In this document: piece by piece, positions 34,215-44,463 of the stretch | Layout: each line of letters opens with the position of its first letter | How positions within the stretch are numbered: position 1 is the stretch's first letter | NCBI GenBank assembly: GCA_003215335.1 | Contig: QCKM01000004.1 | Location: 1 to 64,000 of the forward strand | Length of the DNA stretch: 64,000 nt | Direction: 5' to 3' | Origin: Prochlorococcus sp. AG-409-P01 | GTDB lineage: Bacteria > Cyanobacteriota > Cyanobacteriia > PCC-6307 > Cyanobiaceae | Program-made: the position numbers and the translations under genes | Notes under the pieces: model-generated | Databases searched by the model: none | Seen by the model: only the letters and a program-made list of their open reading frames with translations | Told to the model about the DNA's origin: nothing

Positions 34215-34886
34215 TTACTGAGGTCTTTTGCTGTTGCGGATGCCACGAATCGCTTCGGCGTAATTAGGTTCGTTGAAAACGCCTGAACCACTTACAATTG
34301 CGTTTGCTCCTGCCTCAATAACTTTCCAGGCGTTGTTGGCTTTAATACCTCCATCAACTTCAATCCAAGGGTCTAAACCACGCTCATTACAGATTTGACG
34401 TAGATCTTTTATTTTTTGTACTTGATTATCGATAAAACTTTGACCTCCAAACCCTGGGTTCACGCTCATGATTAAAACTAAATCGCATAGTTCTAGGCAA
34501 TAATCAAGAGTGTCTAGTGGAGTGCTTGGATTTAGAACTGCACCTGCTTTTTTCCCAAAATCTTTTATTTGGGCAAGATTACGATGAAGGTGGGGGCAGG
34601 CTTCAACTTGGACATAAATATGATCTGCACCCGCCTTAGCGAAGTCGCCAACATATCTTTCTGGTTCCACAATCATCAGATGGACATCCAGAGGTTTTTT
34701 TGTGACCGGTCTTAACGCTTCAACAATAAGAGGCCCGATAGTGATGTTTGGTACAAAACGGCCGTCCATCACGTCTACATGTATCCAATCAGCGCCAGCC
34801 TGATCTACATCTCTCACTTCTTCGCCCAGGCGGGCAAAGTCAGCCGAGAGGATAGATGGGGCTATTACAAGGGACTTCGTGCTCAT
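34215..34886 (-). CDS. rpe: Ribulose-phosphate 3-epimerase
   Basis: 223 residues, TIM barrel. Motifs are [16 protein letters not shown] at the N-terminus, [18 protein letters not shown] with the catalytic Asp and metal ligands, [22 protein letters not shown] and VDGGIK. Rpe interconverts ribulose 5-phosphate and xylulose 5-phosphate in the Calvin cycle and in the pentose phosphate path. It is divergent from glpX; the 209-bp region between them includes a 14-bp perfect palindrome at 34901-34914, just upstream of the rpe start. Confidence 0.97.
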   Translation of the reverse strand: MSTKSLVIAPSILSADFARLGEEVRDVDQAGADWIHVDVMDGRFVPNITIGPLIVEALRPVTKKPLDVHLMIVEPERYVGDFAKAGADHIYVQVEACPHLHRNLAQIKDFGKKAGAVLNPSTPLDTLDYCLELCDLVLIMSVNPGFGGQSFIDNQVQKIKDLRQICNERGLDPWIEVDGGIKANNAWKVIEAGANAIVSGSGVFNEPNYAEAIRGIRNSKRPQ

Positions 34887-34900
34887 TGATAAGTAATAAG

Positions 34901-34914
34901 TAGAATCGATTCTA
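34901..34914. promoter_or_regulatory. 14-bp palindrome upstream of rpe
   Basis: TAGAATCGATTCTA is a perfect palindrome whose near edge is 14 bp from the rpe start codon, in the region shared with glpX. Its size and position suit an operator, but I know no factor with this site. Confidence 0.35.
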
Positions 34915-35095
34915 TTAATTCACCGTGTTGATACCAAAGGTTTTGCTTGCACTGATACAGTTACCCCGCTCAAGAGCTGAGAACCATTGCGGCATCGGGT
35001 CCTTCTAAGTCATTAGCCTAGTTCGTCTGGCATTTTGAGAAAGACCCTGTCCTTCTGGCTCCCTTGTTCGCTCAAACTATCCCTATTGCACACAA

Positions 35096-36100
35096 GTGGA
35101 TCGCACTCTTATTCAGGAAATTCTCGAGGTCGTAGAACAAGCTGCTATCGCTTCGGCTCATCTGACTGGTCTAGGAAAGAAGGACGAAGCAGATGCTGCT
35201 GCTGTCGAGGCCATGCGTAAACGTATGGGACAGATTCAAATGCAAGGAAGGATAGTTATTGGAGAAGGTGAAAGGGATGAGGCTCCCATGCTTTATATCG
35301 GCGAAGAAGTTGGGACAGGAAGCGGACCTGGTGTGGACTTTGCTGTTGACCCCTGTGAAGGGACCAATCTTTGTGCAAATAATCAGAGGGGGTCAATGGC
35401 TGTATTGGCTGCTTCAGATCGAGGTGGTCTTTTCAATGCGCCTGATTTTTATATGAAAAAGCTTGCAGCTCCTCCTGCAGCAAAAGGGAAAGTTGATATT
35501 CGAAAGTCTGCAACTGAAAATATCAATATCCTCAGCCAGTGCTTAGGACTGGCTGTAAATGAACTGACAATTGTTGTGATGGATAGGGCTAGGCATAAAG
35601 ATTTGATAGCAGAGATTCGTAGTACGGGAGCCAGAGTTCAACCGATCTCTGATGGTGATGTTCAAGCTGCAATTGCTTGTGGATTTTCTGGAACAGGTAC
35701 TCATTGTCTTATGGGAATCGGTGCAGCTCCAGAGGGTGTTATTTCAGCAGCAGCCATGAGAGCACTTGGTGGACATTTTCAAGGGCAATTGGTTTATGAC
35801 CCAGCTATTGCTCAAACTAGTGAGTGGGCTGATTACACCAAAGAAGGCAACATTGCCCGTTTAAATGAGATGGGTATTACAGATATCGACAAGATCTATG
35901 AAGCAGAAGAGTTGGCTTCTGGTGAGAATGTTGTTTTTGCTGGTAGTGGCATTACCGATGGTCTTTTGTTCAATGGGGTTAAGTTCGAGAACGATTGCAC
36001 TCGTACAAGCAGCCTTGTGATTAGCACTTTGGATAACACCGCTCGGTTTACTAATACCGTGCATATCAAGGACGGTGCTAAGAGCATTGCCCTTAGCTGA
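35096..36100 (+). CDS. glpX: Class II fructose-1,6-/sedoheptulose-1,7-bisphosphatase
   Basis: 334 residues, GTG start at 35096. GlpX-type motifs are [18 protein letters not shown] (metal-binding Glu and Asp), [11 protein letters not shown] (substrate and Li+-sensitive phosphatase motif) and the C-terminal [10 protein letters not shown]. In cyanobacteria this dual enzyme does both bisphosphatase steps of the Calvin cycle. It is next to rpe (divergent), so two Calvin-cycle genes share one promoter region. hemA follows 32 bp downstream on the same strand. Confidence 0.96.
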   Translation: MDRTLIQEILEVVEQAAIASAHLTGLGKKDEADAAAVEAMRKRMGQIQMQGRIVIGEGERDEAPMLYIGEEVGTGSGPGVDFAVDPCEGTNLCANNQRGSMAVLAASDRGGLFNAPDFYMKKLAAPPAAKGKVDIRKSATENINILSQCLGLAVNELTIVVMDRARHKDLIAEIRSTGARVQPISDGDVQAAIACGFSGTGTHCLMGIGAAPEGVISAAAMRALGGHFQGQLVYDPAIAQTSEWADYTKEGNIARLNEMGITDIDKIYEAEELASGENVVFAGSGITDGLLFNGVKFENDCTRTSSLVISTLDNTARFTNTVHIKDGAKSIALS

Positions 36101-36132
36101 ACGCTTCTCGACAGAACTCTAGGAATTTTTCC

Positions 36133-37443
36133 ATGCACATAGCTGTGGTCGGTCTTAGTCATCGCACGGCACCTGTCGAAATCCGTGAAAAGCTCAGTAT
36201 TTCTGAGCAGACCATGGAGAGCTCTCTCAAGGATTTGAGGAGTGATGAACAGGTGCTAGAGGTGTCAATTCTGAGCACATGCAATCGGCTTGAGATTTAT
36301 ACCTTGGTAAGAGATACGGACTTAGGTATCTCTGCTGTAAATGACTTTCTCTGCTCTTATTCAGGCTTGTCAAAGGAAGATCTCTTGCCGCATTTATTTT
36401 TTCATCATCAAGAGGAGGCTGTCTCGCATTTAATGAGAGTGGCTGCAGGTCTTGACAGCCTGGTGCTTGGAGAGGGGCAGATACTCTCACAGGTCAAAAA
36501 AATGGTGCGATTAGGGCAACAACATCAATCTATGGGGCCTATCCTTAATCGCTTGCTTACTCAAGCTGTTAGCACAGGAAAACGTGTTCGTAGTGAAACT
36601 AATTTGGGTACTGGTGCAGTTTCAATTAGTTCGGCAGCGGTTGAATTAGCACAACTGAAATTGGGCCAATCTCTTGGAAAAGATCAATTAGTTAGTTTGG
36701 AGTCTGAGAGAGTTGCAGTAGTTGGGGCAGGTCGGATGAGCAGGCTCCTTCTCCAACATTTGCAAGCCAAAGGATGTTCCGGAGTTGATTTGCTGAACCG
36801 AACTAAGAAACGTGCAGAAACTTTGGCCTCTGACTTTCCGGACCTTTCAGTGGAATGTCACTTGCTTGATGACCTGGATCATTTTTTAGGTACGTGTTCC
36901 CTTGTCTTTACGAGTACAGCTTCTGATGATCCAATAATTGATGCGTCTCGCTTAAATCAGATCACTCTCAAGAACTCTTTGCGTTTAATTGATATTGGAG
37001 TGCCTAGAAATATTGCGGCTGATGTCAAAAGTGTGGAAGGTGTTGAATCTCATGATGTAGATGATCTTCAAGAGGTTGTTTCTCGTAATCAGGAGGCTCG
37101 CCAACAAATTGCTTTAGAAGCTGAGGGATTGCTTAAGGAAGAAGGAAGGTTGTTTTTGGAGTGGTGGGAGAGCCTTGAGGCAGTGCCGACAATTAATTTG
37201 TTGAGAGCCTCTCTTGAGGCAATTCGAGCTGAGGAATTGCAGAAAGCTCTAAGCAGAATGGGGCCAGATTTTTCTGCAAGGGAACGCAAGGTGGTAGAGG
37301 CTCTGAGTAAAGGTATTATCAACAAGATTCTTCATACCCCAGTTACTAAGTTGAGGGCACCCCAGGCAAGACAAGAGCGCCAAGAGGCTTTGCGACTTGT
37401 AGAAGCCCTTTTTGACCTTGAAAATCAGAAGAAGGAAGGTTGA
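36133..37443 (+). CDS. hemA: Glutamyl-tRNA reductase
   Basis: 436 residues. Motifs are GLSHRTAPVEIREKL at the N-terminus, ILSTCNRLEIY with the catalytic Cys, GEGQILSQVKKM, the NADPH site VVGAGRMSRLLLQHL, IDIGVPRNI, and a C-terminal helical dimerisation domain. HemA makes glutamate-1-semialdehyde from charged tRNA-Glu, the committed step of haem, bilin and chlorophyll synthesis. It supplies the pathways served by chlP and pcyA in this window. It lies 32 bp after glpX and may share its transcript. Confidence 0.97.
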   Translation: MHIAVVGLSHRTAPVEIREKLSISEQTMESSLKDLRSDEQVLEVSILSTCNRLEIYTLVRDTDLGISAVNDFLCSYSGLSKEDLLPHLFFHHQEEAVSHLMRVAAGLDSLVLGEGQILSQVKKMVRLGQQHQSMGPILNRLLTQAVSTGKRVRSETNLGTGAVSISSAAVELAQLKLGQSLGKDQLVSLESERVAVVGAGRMSRLLLQHLQAKGCSGVDLLNRTKKRAETLASDFPDLSVECHLLDDLDHFLGTCSLVFTSTASDDPIIDASRLNQITLKNSLRLIDIGVPRNIAADVKSVEGVESHDVDDLQEVVSRNQEARQQIALEAEGLLKEEGRLFLEWWESLEAVPTINLLRASLEAIRAEELQKALSRMGPDFSARERKVVEALSKGIINKILHTPVTKLRAPQARQERQEALRLVEALFDLENQKKEG

Positions 37444-37566
37444 TCAATTGTCTTCAACTAGTGAAGTTTCGAATTCCAGCATTTTTGAGCAGGTGACCAG
37501 CGATATTTACTTTGTTTGTCAACAGTCCTGTAGGTTTGCATCTGATCGACTAATGGAGGGGGCGGA

Positions 37567-38862
37567 ATGAAGCGTGTCCTGGCAATCATCCTCGGAGGAG
37601 GTGCAGGCACTCGTCTTTACCCTCTTACAAAGATGAGGGCAAAACCTGCTGTGCCTCTTGCAGGTAAATACCGCCTAATAGACATTCCAATAAGTAACTG
37701 CATCAATTCGAATATCAACAAGATGTACGTGTTGACTCAGTTCAACAGTGCTTCTCTAAATAGGCATTTGACGCAGAGCTACAACCTCAGTGCACCGTTT
37801 GGACAAGGTTTTGTTGAAGTCCTTGCCGCGCAGCAGACTCCTGAAAGTCCTTCTTGGTTTGAAGGCACTGCGGATGCTGTTCGCAAATATCAATGGCTAT
37901 TTCAGGAATGGGATGTTGATGAATATTTGATTCTGTCCGGAGACCAGTTATATCGAATGGACTACAGCTTATTTGTTGAACATCATCGTAGTAACGGCTC
38001 AGACTTGACTGTTGCAGCATTACCTGTTGATTCTGCACAGGCTGAAAGTTTTGGACTTATGCGTACTGATGAAAATGGTGTTATTCAAGAATTTAGTGAG
38101 AAGCCAAAGGGAGCTGATTTAAAGGCTATGGCAGTTGACACTTCTCGCTTTGGGCTTTCGAAAGAATCAGCTAAGGAGAAACCTTTTCTTGCCTCAATGG
38201 GAATCTATGTTTTTAGTAGAGATACTTTATTTGATCTTCTTCAGAAGAACCCTACCTATAAAGACTTTGGAAAGGAAATAATCCCTGAGGCATTATCTCG
38301 AGGAGATAAGTTGAAAAGTTATGTATTTGACGATTATTGGGAAGACATAGGAACAATTGGTGCTTTTTATGAGGCAAACTTAGCTTTAACACAGCAACCC
38401 ACTCCACCTTTTAGCTTTTACGATGAGAAGTTTCCTATTTATACAAGACCTCGCTATTTGCCTCCAACTAAATTAGTTGATGCTCAAATTACTGAATCTA
38501 TTATTGGAGAAGGTTCAATACTTAAGTCTTGCAGTATTCATCACTGCGTTTTAGGTGTAAGAAGCAGAGTGGAAAATGACACTGTTTTGCAAGATTCATT
38601 GGTAATGGGATCTGATTATTTTGAATCTTCTGAAGAACGTATTGAATTAAGGAAAGGTGGCGGTATACCTTTGGGTGTTGGTCAGGGATCAACAGTTAAG
38701 CGGGCAATACTCGATAAAAACACAAGAATTGGTGACAATGTGACTATCATAAACAAAGATCATGTTGAAGAGGCTGACAGGGCTGACGAGGGTTTTTATA
38801 TCCGGAATGGAATAGTAGTTGTAGTTAAGAATGCGACAATTACTGATGGAACTATTATTTAA
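37567..38862 (+). CDS. glgC: Glucose-1-phosphate adenylyltransferase
   Basis: 431 residues. The N-terminal nucleotidyltransferase has [20 protein letters not shown] and the [15 protein letters not shown] stretch; a C-terminal left-handed beta-helix (about 300-431) is present. It makes ADP-glucose for glycogen and is allosterically activated by 3-phosphoglycerate in cyanobacteria. A good ribosome-binding site, GGAGG, precedes the ATG at 37567. A 40-codon frame from a TTG at 37448 ends with TGA overlapping this ATG. It is followed 160 bp later by gnd, so glycogen synthesis and its oxidative use are adjacent. Confidence 0.97.
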   Translation: MKRVLAIILGGGAGTRLYPLTKMRAKPAVPLAGKYRLIDIPISNCINSNINKMYVLTQFNSASLNRHLTQSYNLSAPFGQGFVEVLAAQQTPESPSWFEGTADAVRKYQWLFQEWDVDEYLILSGDQLYRMDYSLFVEHHRSNGSDLTVAALPVDSAQAESFGLMRTDENGVIQEFSEKPKGADLKAMAVDTSRFGLSKESAKEKPFLASMGIYVFSRDTLFDLLQKNPTYKDFGKEIIPEALSRGDKLKSYVFDDYWEDIGTIGAFYEANLALTQQPTPPFSFYDEKFPIYTRPRYLPPTKLVDAQITESIIGEGSILKSCSIHHCVLGVRSRVENDTVLQDSLVMGSDYFESSEERIELRKGGGIPLGVGQGSTVKRAILDKNTRIGDNVTIINKDHVEEADRADEGFYIRNGIVVVVKNATITDGTII

Positions 38863-39022
38863 TTAAGTTTAGTTTTATCTTCCTTATATTCAGACTTTGA
38901 AAGGAATTCTGAGAAGCTTTTTTTTTTGACAAGAATGGTTCAATGCTGACATACAACTGAAGATGCCAGCAGATTTCTTCTGAGGTGGTCACACTATCGC
39001 CAGTAGATATTCTTTATAGGCA

Positions 39023-40441
39023 ATGTCAAAGGCGCATTTTGGTTTGATTGGGCTTGGAGTTATGGGGGAGAACCTAGTCCTGAATGCCGAGAGTAATGGT
39101 TTTTCAAGTGTGGTTTACAACCGCACCTACTCCAAAACTGCAGAGTTTCTAGATGGGCGTGGTTTAGGGAAGCAAATAACAGGAGCTTCTGACCTTAAGG
39201 ATTTTGTGGACAAGCTTGAACGACCGCGAAGGATTTTGATGATGATCAAGGCAGGTCCAGCTATCGATGCAGTAATTGATCAAATTTCCCCTTATTTGCA
39301 GGAGGGTGATCTTCTTATAGATGGTGGCAACTCGGAGTTCCGTGACACTGAGAGACGTGTCCTTGATCTTGAAAGTAGGAGTTTTGGATTTATTGGGATG
39401 GGTATCTCTGGTGGAGCAAAGGGTGCTCTTGAAGGACCAAGCATGATGCCTGGTGGGACAAAATCCTCATATCTTGCAATTGAGAGCCTCTTAAGCAAGA
39501 TGGCAGCTCAAGTTGAAGATGGTCCTTGCGTTACATATGTTGGCCCTGGTGGTTCTGGCCACTTTGTGAAGACTGTTCACAATGGAATTGAGTACGGCAT
39601 TGAACAGATCCTTGCAGAGGCATATGACCTTATGAAGCGTATCTGTGGCATGGACTGTTCACAGATTGCAGATGTTATGGCGCAATGGAATAAGACTGAA
39701 GAATTGTCTTCTTATTTGGTTGAGATCACTGAGATTTGTCTTCGTAAAAAGGATTCAGATAAAGAGGGGGACATCGTTGAGAAGATTTTGGATAAGGCAG
39801 GTCAGAAAGGAACGGGTCTTTGGACTGTTATGAGTGCTTTGGAATTAGGGGCTTCGGTCCCAACAATTTATGCAGCTTTGAATGCTCGTGTTTTGAGCTC
39901 AATGAAGGAACAGCGGATTCTTGCTGAGTCGATTTTGCATGGCCCTTCTCAAAAGAATCTTGTTAGTGATAACACTTCAATTGATACCGCCTCAATTATG
40001 GATGCTGTTGTGCTTTCTTCTATAGCTAGTTATGCCCAGGGTATGGAGCTTTTAAGGATTGCATCGAACGACTACAACTACAACTTGGATATGCCTTCTA
40101 TTGCACAGATTTGGAAAGGTGGTTGCATTATTCGATCTCGCCTGCTCAAGCGAATTCAGGATGCTTTCAATTTGAATCCAGAGCTTTCAAATCTTTTACT
40201 TGATCCTTGGTTCTCTGATCAAGTCAATCGTCGCATTTCAGGATTAGCAGAAGTGGTTGCAGCAGCAGCAGAAAATGGAGTGCCTGTACCTTGCTTTAGC
40301 AGTACCCTTGACTATCTCAACAGTTATCGGACAGGCAGACTTCCTCAAAACTTGGTGCAGGCTATGCGTGATTGCTTTGGCTCTCATACCTACCAGCGTG
40401 TTGACAAGGAAGGAATCTTCCACACTGAATGGCTTAGCTGA
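39023..40441 (+). CDS. gnd: 6-phosphogluconate dehydrogenase (decarboxylating)
   Basis: 472 residues. N-terminal Rossmann motif GLIGLGVMGENLVLN, the substrate site GPGGSGHFVKTVHNGIEY, and the family stretch KGTGLWTVMSALELG are all intact. It oxidises 6-phosphogluconate to ribulose 5-phosphate with NADPH and CO2, the second oxidative step of the pentose phosphate path used in the dark. pgl follows after 9 bp. A TTGACA at 38926-38931 in the gap after glgC could be its -35 element, though the -10 match is weak. Confidence 0.97.
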   Translation: MSKAHFGLIGLGVMGENLVLNAESNGFSSVVYNRTYSKTAEFLDGRGLGKQITGASDLKDFVDKLERPRRILMMIKAGPAIDAVIDQISPYLQEGDLLIDGGNSEFRDTERRVLDLESRSFGFIGMGISGGAKGALEGPSMMPGGTKSSYLAIESLLSKMAAQVEDGPCVTYVGPGGSGHFVKTVHNGIEYGIEQILAEAYDLMKRICGMDCSQIADVMAQWNKTEELSSYLVEITEICLRKKDSDKEGDIVEKILDKAGQKGTGLWTVMSALELGASVPTIYAALNARVLSSMKEQRILAESILHGPSQKNLVSDNTSIDTASIMDAVVLSSIASYAQGMELLRIASNDYNYNLDMPSIAQIWKGGCIIRSRLLKRIQDAFNLNPELSNLLLDPWFSDQVNRRISGLAEVVAAAAENGVPVPCFSSTLDYLNSYRTGRLPQNLVQAMRDCFGSHTYQRVDKEGIFHTEWLS

Positions 40442-40450
40442 ATTTCTACG

Positions 40451-41164
40451 ATGAGCTCTTATCTCATTGAAAGTGCTACGGATCCCAATGATCTCGCTTG
40501 TAGAGCTGCTCAGATAATTGCTTCGTATATTGATCTTTCACTCGACCAGAGAGAAAGATCACAAATTGCTCTTTCTGGAGGAAGTACACCAGCTCAGGCT
40601 TATAGCTTGCTTGGCATGGAACATCTCCCATGGGAAAGAGTAGATGTTTTATTGGGAGATGAACGCTGGGTTGATTTAACTGATCCTGCAAGTAATGCTC
40701 GCATGATTCGAGAGACACTTCTTGCTGGTACTTATGGATCAAAGGCTTCCTTTCATCCTATTTCCACTTTGCAATATCCGACTCCAGAGAAGAGTGCCGA
40801 GGCTTTCTCTAATCAGATTCAAAAGATCTGTCTAGGTCATCCTCCAGTTTTTGATTTGATTGTTTTGGGCCTTGGTGATGATGGGCACACTGCCTCACTG
40901 TTCCCTGGAACTGCAGCACTATCGATAAAAGATCAATTGGCAACAGTTGGAATGGGAAAAGGCTTAAATAGAATTACCCTTACCGTTCCAGTTCTATGTG
41001 CTGCGCGCAAGGTGCTCTTTTTGGTTAGTGGCTCTAAAAAAGCTAATGCTTTAAAAAGACTTCTTGATCCAAACGAATCTCCTCGAAGAACACCTGCTCG
41101 TTTAGTTCAACCGCGCGAAGAGATTCTTGTTATTGCTGATGAAGGTGCTTTGGCTTCTTTATGA
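40451..41164 (+). CDS. pgl: 6-phosphogluconolactonase
   Basis: 237 residues, DevB/NagB-like lactonase family. Motifs are IALSGGSTPAQAYSLL, VDVLLGDERWVD, DLIVLGLGDDGHTASLFPG. It hydrolyses 6-phosphogluconolactone to 6-phosphogluconate, the step just before Gnd. It starts 9 bp after gnd and is surely co-transcribed. This pgl is unrelated to the membrane fusion protein also named DevB at 12056. Confidence 0.95.
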   Translation: MSSYLIESATDPNDLACRAAQIIASYIDLSLDQRERSQIALSGGSTPAQAYSLLGMEHLPWERVDVLLGDERWVDLTDPASNARMIRETLLAGTYGSKASFHPISTLQYPTPEKSAEAFSNQIQKICLGHPPVFDLIVLGLGDDGHTASLFPGTAALSIKDQLATVGMGKGLNRITLTVPVLCAARKVLFLVSGSKKANALKRLLDPNESPRRTPARLVQPREEILVIADEGALASL

Positions 41165-41221
41165 CTGGGGTTATTGGATACAGGCCTATAAAATTGAATT
41201 AGATTATCCATTTCTACTTCA

Positions 41222-41797
41222 GTGAGCGAAGACTTTCCACCGCCTACATCTGAGTCCAGCGTGATAGTCGTTGATGACCAGTTTGTGCAATGGGAGTCTC
41301 TTAATGACACGATTATGGGCGGCTCTAGCATGGTTTTATGTAGAGCCACCTCTGAAGGTTTACTTATGGAGGGGCAAATTGTTCAAGAAAATGGTGGATT
41401 TGTTAGCTGTCGTTCTCCAATATTTTCACCACCTTTAAATTTGTCTAAATACAAAGGGTTCCAATTAGATATTCTTGGAGATGGAAGGACTTATAAGTTT
41501 GCATTGGGCTGCATAAATAAGATTTTCGGATTGCCAAATTTATTTTCTAGTGGACTTCGCTGGGTTGCAGAAGTTCCTACTAGGCCATCCGGTATTACTT
41601 CTATAGATATTCCTTTTAGCAAATTTGAGCCAACAATTAGAGCTAAGGCTGTTGCTTTTCCAGTAAGTCTTGACCCTTCTAGCATTACACAATTGCAGTT
41701 GTTGCATTCGAAGTTTGGCCAACCTGGTGAGCTTAATAAGGGGTTCCGCACAGGCAAAATTAAAATATATTTGCGATCAATTCGTGCATTTTCCTGA
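41222..41797 (+). CDS. CIA30 family protein
   Basis: 191 residues, GTG start at 41222. The pattern WESLNDTIMGGSSM with the later FVSCRSPIF, YKGFQLDILGDGRTYKF, and IDIPFSKFEPTIRA matches the CIA30 (complex I intermediate-associated protein 30) domain, a carbohydrate-binding-like jelly roll. In eukaryotes CIA30/NDUFAF1 helps assemble complex I. In cyanobacteria and plants such proteins are sometimes linked to thylakoid NAD(P)H dehydrogenase or to an NAD(P)-binding domain, which is absent here. It overlaps the next gene by 14 bp. No signal peptide is present. Confidence 0.82.
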   Translation: MSEDFPPPTSESSVIVVDDQFVQWESLNDTIMGGSSMVLCRATSEGLLMEGQIVQENGGFVSCRSPIFSPPLNLSKYKGFQLDILGDGRTYKFALGCINKIFGLPNLFSSGLRWVAEVPTRPSGITSIDIPFSKFEPTIRAKAVAFPVSLDPSSITQLQLLHSKFGQPGELNKGFRTGKIKIYLRSIRAFS

Positions 41798-42224
41798 TGG
41801 CTCTCAAGCTGAGGATTTTTCAACAGTTGTTGCAGCTGCTGCTGACATCTGCATGAAGCCTTGGAGGCATGCTGTTGTTAATGCTTTTGGTTCTGAAAAA
41901 GGTGACCAGGAGTCTTGTTTGATTGGGCGTTCAAGTGATGAAACTATCCTTGATCTAATTGTCCGTATTGAATGTAGGAGTGTTGATGGCCATCGACTAA
42001 TAGAGAACGACCTTGAGCTTGAAGTATTTAGAAGTGGTAGTGATCTTAATTTGATATTGAGTTGGTGTAATCGTCCAGATGATCCGATCCTCTGGCAAGG
42101 ACAGCATCCAGTATGGATGGATGGCAATACTGGGAAGCGTTGCTTAGCCCCCGATCAGGGCGCTCCTTTGGAGTCATTGGCTAGAAGATTAAGAGCGTTG
42201 TTATTTTCGTCTCAAGAGACATGA
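41784..42224 (+). CDS. Hypothetical protein overlapping the CIA30 gene
   Basis: 146 residues from a GTG at 41784, which overlaps the CIA30 gene by 14 bp. The frame is open back to 41670 but that part is only a shadow of the CIA30 C-terminus. The N-terminus reads HFPDGSQAEDFSTVV. The mid part VVNAFGSEKGDQESCLIGRS and WCNRPDDPILWQGQHPVWMD looks globular. I recognise no domain. The end is 4 bp before the convergent ilvD. It is probably cotranscribed with CIA30 and pgl. Confidence 0.6.
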   Translation: MHFPDGSQAEDFSTVVAAAADICMKPWRHAVVNAFGSEKGDQESCLIGRSSDETILDLIVRIECRSVDGHRLIENDLELEVFRSGSDLNLILSWCNRPDDPILWQGQHPVWMDGNTGKRCLAPDQGAPLESLARRLRALLFSSQET

Positions 42225-42227
42225 AAC

Positions 42228-43898
42228 TCATGGCTCGTCTGTAACTGCCCCTTTGCTAGAGCTGCTAACAACTCTCGAGTATTTTCCGAGGATCCCTGAG
42301 GTGTATTGAGGCTTTGGTTTAATCCAGCTTTCACGTCGACGATTTAATTCATTTTCACTAACGTTTAGTTGAATTAGAAGCTTGTGGGCATCAACTGTAA
42401 TGCTGTCTCCTTCATGAACTAAGCCAATTGTCCCGCCAACGGCTGCTTCAGGTGCGACGTGACCTACCACTAAGCCATAAGTGCCGCCACTAAAGCGGCC
42501 ATCAGTTATGAGGGCTACTTTGTCTCCTAAACCTTGTCCGACGATTGCAGATGTAGGAGCAAGCATTTCTCTCATCCCAGGGCCACCCACAGGCCCTTCA
42601 TATCTCACCACAATCACATCACCTGCCTTGATCTCCTTTTTTAGAATTGCTTCAAGGCAATCTTCTTCACTTTCGAAAACTCTTGCAGGTCCAGTTAGAC
42701 AAGGTGTTTTTACTCCGCTGATTTTTGCCACGCTGCCTTCACTGGCAAGATTCCCTTTTAATATTGCAAGGTGACCTTGTTTGTAAATTGGATTAGAAAG
42801 TGGCCTTATGACTGATTGGTTTGTAGAAGGCTTGGAAGGGACATCCTTGAGTATTTCCTCTTGAGTTTTGCCTTCAATGTTTCGGCATTCGCCGTGAATC
42901 AGGCCAGCATCAAGTAACAGCTTCATGACTTGGGGGATTCCACCTGCTTTGTGCAGATCAACTGTTACGTAACGTCCACTAGGTTTGAGGTCACATATCA
43001 CGGGCACTCGTTGACGAATTTTTTCAAAGTCGTCAATAGTGAGCTTTATATGAGCTGTTCTTGCAATTGCAAGTAGATGAAGGACAGCATTTGTCGAGCC
43101 GCCAATAGCCATGATCACGCTAATAGCGTTTTCAAATGCTTTTCTCGTGAGCAGGTCAAGTGGGCGAATATTTGCTGTCAATGCTTTTACAAGCACTTCC
43201 CCACTTTTTGCAGCACTATCAGCTTTCTCACTGTCTTCAGCAGCCATGGTGGAGCTATAAGGCAAACTCAAGCCCATGGTTTCTATAGCGGCTGACATTG
43301 TATTTGCAGTGAACATGCCTCCACAACTACCTGCCCCAGGGCAGGCATTTTTTTCAACAGCAGTTAGCTGTGCTTCATTAATCTTTCCACTTGTCAGTTG
43401 ACCAACTGCTTCAAAAGCACTGACAACAGTAAGGTCTCGGCCTTCTAATTTGCCTGGTTTAATTGTGCCCCCATAGATGAAAATGCTTGGGATATTCATT
43501 CTTGCTATAGCCAACATTGCTCCTGGCATGTTTTTATCGCAACCTCCTATCGCAATCACCCCGTCCATATTTTGGCCATTGCAAGCCGTTTCAATTGAGT
43601 CGGCTATTACTTCTCTTGAGACAAGGGAATACTTCATCCCTTCTGTTCCCATTGAAATGCCATCACTCACTGTTATGGTTCCAAAGACTTGAGGCATTGC
43701 CCCTGCTTTTCGAGCAGCTTCTTCTGACCGACTTGCTAATACATTTAGGCCTAGGTTGCATGGGGTAATAGTGCTGTAACCATTCGCTATACCAATAATT
43801 GGCTTGTTGAAATCATTATCTTCAAAGCCCACAGCACGAAGCATGGCTCTGTTTGGAGAGCGTTGTATGCCCTTGGTGATAGAGCTTGATCGGAGCAT
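42228..43898 (-). CDS. ilvD: Dihydroxy-acid dehydratase
   Basis: 556 residues. Iron-sulfur and metal motifs are [14 protein letters not shown], the [16 protein letters not shown] segment, and the C-terminal [19 protein letters not shown]. IlvD dehydrates dihydroxy acids in valine, leucine and isoleucine synthesis, the common step for all three. leuB, the third leucine enzyme, is at 55219. It converges on the 146-residue hypothetical with a 3-bp gap. A small membrane protein gene follows upstream on the same strand. Confidence 0.97.
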   Translation of the reverse strand: MLRSSSITKGIQRSPNRAMLRAVGFEDNDFNKPIIGIANGYSTITPCNLGLNVLASRSEEAARKAGAMPQVFGTITVSDGISMGTEGMKYSLVSREVIADSIETACNGQNMDGVIAIGGCDKNMPGAMLAIARMNIPSIFIYGGTIKPGKLEGRDLTVVSAFEAVGQLTSGKINEAQLTAVEKNACPGAGSCGGMFTANTMSAAIETMGLSLPYSSTMAAEDSEKADSAAKSGEVLVKALTANIRPLDLLTRKAFENAISVIMAIGGSTNAVLHLLAIARTAHIKLTIDDFEKIRQRVPVICDLKPSGRYVTVDLHKAGGIPQVMKLLLDAGLIHGECRNIEGKTQEEILKDVPSKPSTNQSVIRPLSNPIYKQGHLAILKGNLASEGSVAKISGVKTPCLTGPARVFESEEDCLEAILKKEIKAGDVIVVRYEGPVGGPGMREMLAPTSAIVGQGLGDKVALITDGRFSGGTYGLVVGHVAPEAAVGGTIGLVHEGDSITVDAHKLLIQLNVSENELNRRRESWIKPKPQYTSGILGKYSRVVSSSSKGAVTDEP

Positions 43899-43944
43899 GG
43901 CAATAGATTCGATGATGAGGCGAATGTGTTCAACCGAAATTTAA

Positions 43945-44244
43945 TTAGGGCTGGGCTCCAAGATCTTCAAGTTGTTTGCGAACGTCAGCAATGGCTGCAT
44001 TCAGCTGCTCAACTCTTTGTTCTAGTTGATCACTGCTTTGCTCTCCTTTTGAGGGAATGGCTGTTTCAAAAGCCTCTGAGCCATCTTGCATTCTAGGTGC
44101 ATACAACATTGCGCGTTGTTTACGGCTTTGATTTCGGCGTTCTGCTTCTGAAAGAAGCCACCAAGCCAATCCAGCAGCACCTAGCACTGCACCACTGATT
44201 AAAGAGGACAGGGAACCTGCCGCAGGTTCTCGATGTTGACCCAT
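43945..44244 (-). CDS. Small membrane protein with coiled coil
   Basis: 99 residues from the ATG at 44244. A short polar head (GQHREPAAGS) precedes one membrane helix (LISGAVLGAAGLAWWLL), then a basic stretch, then a C-terminal coiled coil (QLEQRVEQLNAAIADVRKQL). It resembles small anchored coiled-coil proteins of picocyanobacteria; no function is known to me. It lies 46 bp upstream of ilvD on the same strand and may share a transcript. Confidence 0.6.
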   Translation of the reverse strand: MGQHREPAAGSLSSLISGAVLGAAGLAWWLLSEAERRNQSRKQRAMLYAPRMQDGSEAFETAIPSKGEQSSDQLEQRVEQLNAAIADVRKQLEDLGAQP

Positions 44245-44463
44245 AGACGCAATTACCCTCAACCAATCCTAGTTCGGGACTGAAATAATGGTATTAATTC
44301 TTACTCTATAAATTAGCTAATGGTCATAGAGCTTTAATACTGAATGCTTTTTCAAGCAATTCCTTTTATGAGCTCACTTTTTAGTGGATCTAAATTTAAT
44401 TGAAAGAACAAATTATTTAAATTTTCTGCACCTGTAGGATTTACAAGTTTTCTTGTTTTTCTG

